A stretch of DNA of 5,644 nucleotides, taken from NCBI GenBank assembly GCA_002342985.1, contig DDRC01000193.1:1-5644 (forward strand), in the 5' to 3' direction. The notes below the pieces were generated by a model. That model did no database searches, was not told the origin of the DNA, and was given only the letters and a program-made list of their open reading frames with translations. Both the position numbers and the translations under genes were made by a program. Every line of letters begins with the position of its first letter. Positions within the stretch are counted from its first letter, which is position 1. Below are positions 5,492 through 5,644 of this stretch, piece after piece. The stretch is from Flavobacteriales bacterium UBA2426 (GTDB lineage Bacteria; Bacteroidota; Bacteroidia; Flavobacteriales_F; PHOS-HE28).

Positions 5492-5644
5492 TCAGTGCTT
5501 GAACCGCACGAAGAGACGGCCAAAGTTGTCCCGGTCCTTGTCGATGCGGTGGTAGGTCCTCTTCACCTCCGGTAGCTGCAGGAAGCGCAGCACCTTTTTC
5601 TTCAGTTGCCCGCTGCCTTTGCCGGGGATGATCTCCAGCATGTC
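5492..5644 (-). CDS. Smr-domain protein, copy 3, C-terminal part
   Basis: This is the last 50 codons and the TGA (5494-5492) of a small Smr-domain protein whose start lies beyond the window. It reads DMLEIIPGKGSGQLKKK, then VLRFLQLPEVKRTYHRID and finally FGRLFVRFKH. The features fit the Smr fold: a strand leading into the glycine-rich GKGSG loop, a basic helix (QLKKKVLRFL), and a closing strand GRLFVRF. In the family Smr domains bind or nick nucleic acid and occur on MutS2 or alone; by comparison with copy 2 this one is probably a lone protein of about 90 residues. The visible part has no frameshift, so this is the likely functional member of the three. Fusion to a longer upstream domain cannot be excluded because the N-terminus is out of view. 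Confidence 0.8.
   Translation of the reverse strand, partial: DMLEIIPGKGSGQLKKKVLRFLQLPEVKRTYHRIDKDRDNFGRLFVRFKH

Larger units (their letters stand above)
5431..5644. repeat. Direct repeat, right copy (partner of 3225-3526)
   Basis: This has the same order and orientation as the left copy: the tail of the SAM-enzyme gene, then the 3' part of an smr gene on the minus strand. It lacks all three insertions of the left copy and is cut by the window end. The offset between the copies at their left ends is 2206 bp, which brackets the hydrolase. Confidence 0.9.

Noticed and set aside
5375..5575. A 66-residue plus-strand frame ending in the right repeat
   Set aside because: It only strings together leader DNA, the SAM-enzyme tail relic and antisense of smr copy 3; no start signal or domain supports expression.
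3225..5644. A composite transposon carrying the hydrolase
   Set aside because: The flanking repeats are pieces of ordinary genes, with no transposase, no terminal inverted repeats and no target-site duplication visible around them.

Overview
The window looks like a piece of a high-GC Bacteroidota chromosome, perhaps a Flavobacteriales-like lineage. This rests on the DnaE that opens directly with a PHP domain (MQFSHLHVHTQFS), the absence of clear Shine-Dalgarno sequences, and the gene types present. It is an inference with no marker gene behind it. No RNA genes, CRISPR arrays, transposases or phage genes are visible.

Layout, left to right. (1) 1-293, minus: the N-terminus of the DNA polymerase III alpha subunit (dnaE), cut by the window edge. 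(2) 294-650: no intact gene; a lone DnaA-box match lies upstream of dnaE, followed by a decayed Smr-domain gene (copy 1, about 394-640). (3) 651-2483, minus: a complete ABC exporter half-transporter. (4) 2599-3282, plus: a compact spermidine-synthase-like SAM-dependent enzyme, divergent from the ABC gene across 115 bp. (5) 3286-3646, minus: a second Smr gene (copy 2), broken by three short insertions, two of which are CCCCGG palindromes. (6) 3681-5339, minus: a secreted beta-lactamase-fold serine hydrolase. (7) 5431-5488: a 58-bp relic of the 3' end of the methyltransferase-like gene. (8) 5492-5644, minus: a third Smr gene (copy 3), intact as far as it is visible and cut by the right edge.

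The notable structure is not a new operon but a history written in the DNA. The module 'end of the SAM-enzyme gene plus convergent smr gene' occurs twice (3225-3526 and 5431-5644), directly repeated, with the hydrolase between. By hand alignment the shared bases are about nine in ten identical. The whole length difference, 302 against 214 = 88 bp, is accounted for by three insertions in copy 2 (net +50, +21 and +17). Removing them restores an exact 91-codon frame. The older copy 1 beside dnaE lacks all three insertions, so they are gains in copy 2 rather than losses in copy 3. The picture is a small Smr gene that has multiplied locally, with two copies dying and one of those colonised by miniature palindromic elements.

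The genes do not form an obvious pathway: replication (DnaE), export (ABC), a SAM-dependent enzyme of unknown substrate, and an envelope hydrolase. The hydrolase has visibly more relaxed codon use than its neighbours and may have arrived with the duplication.
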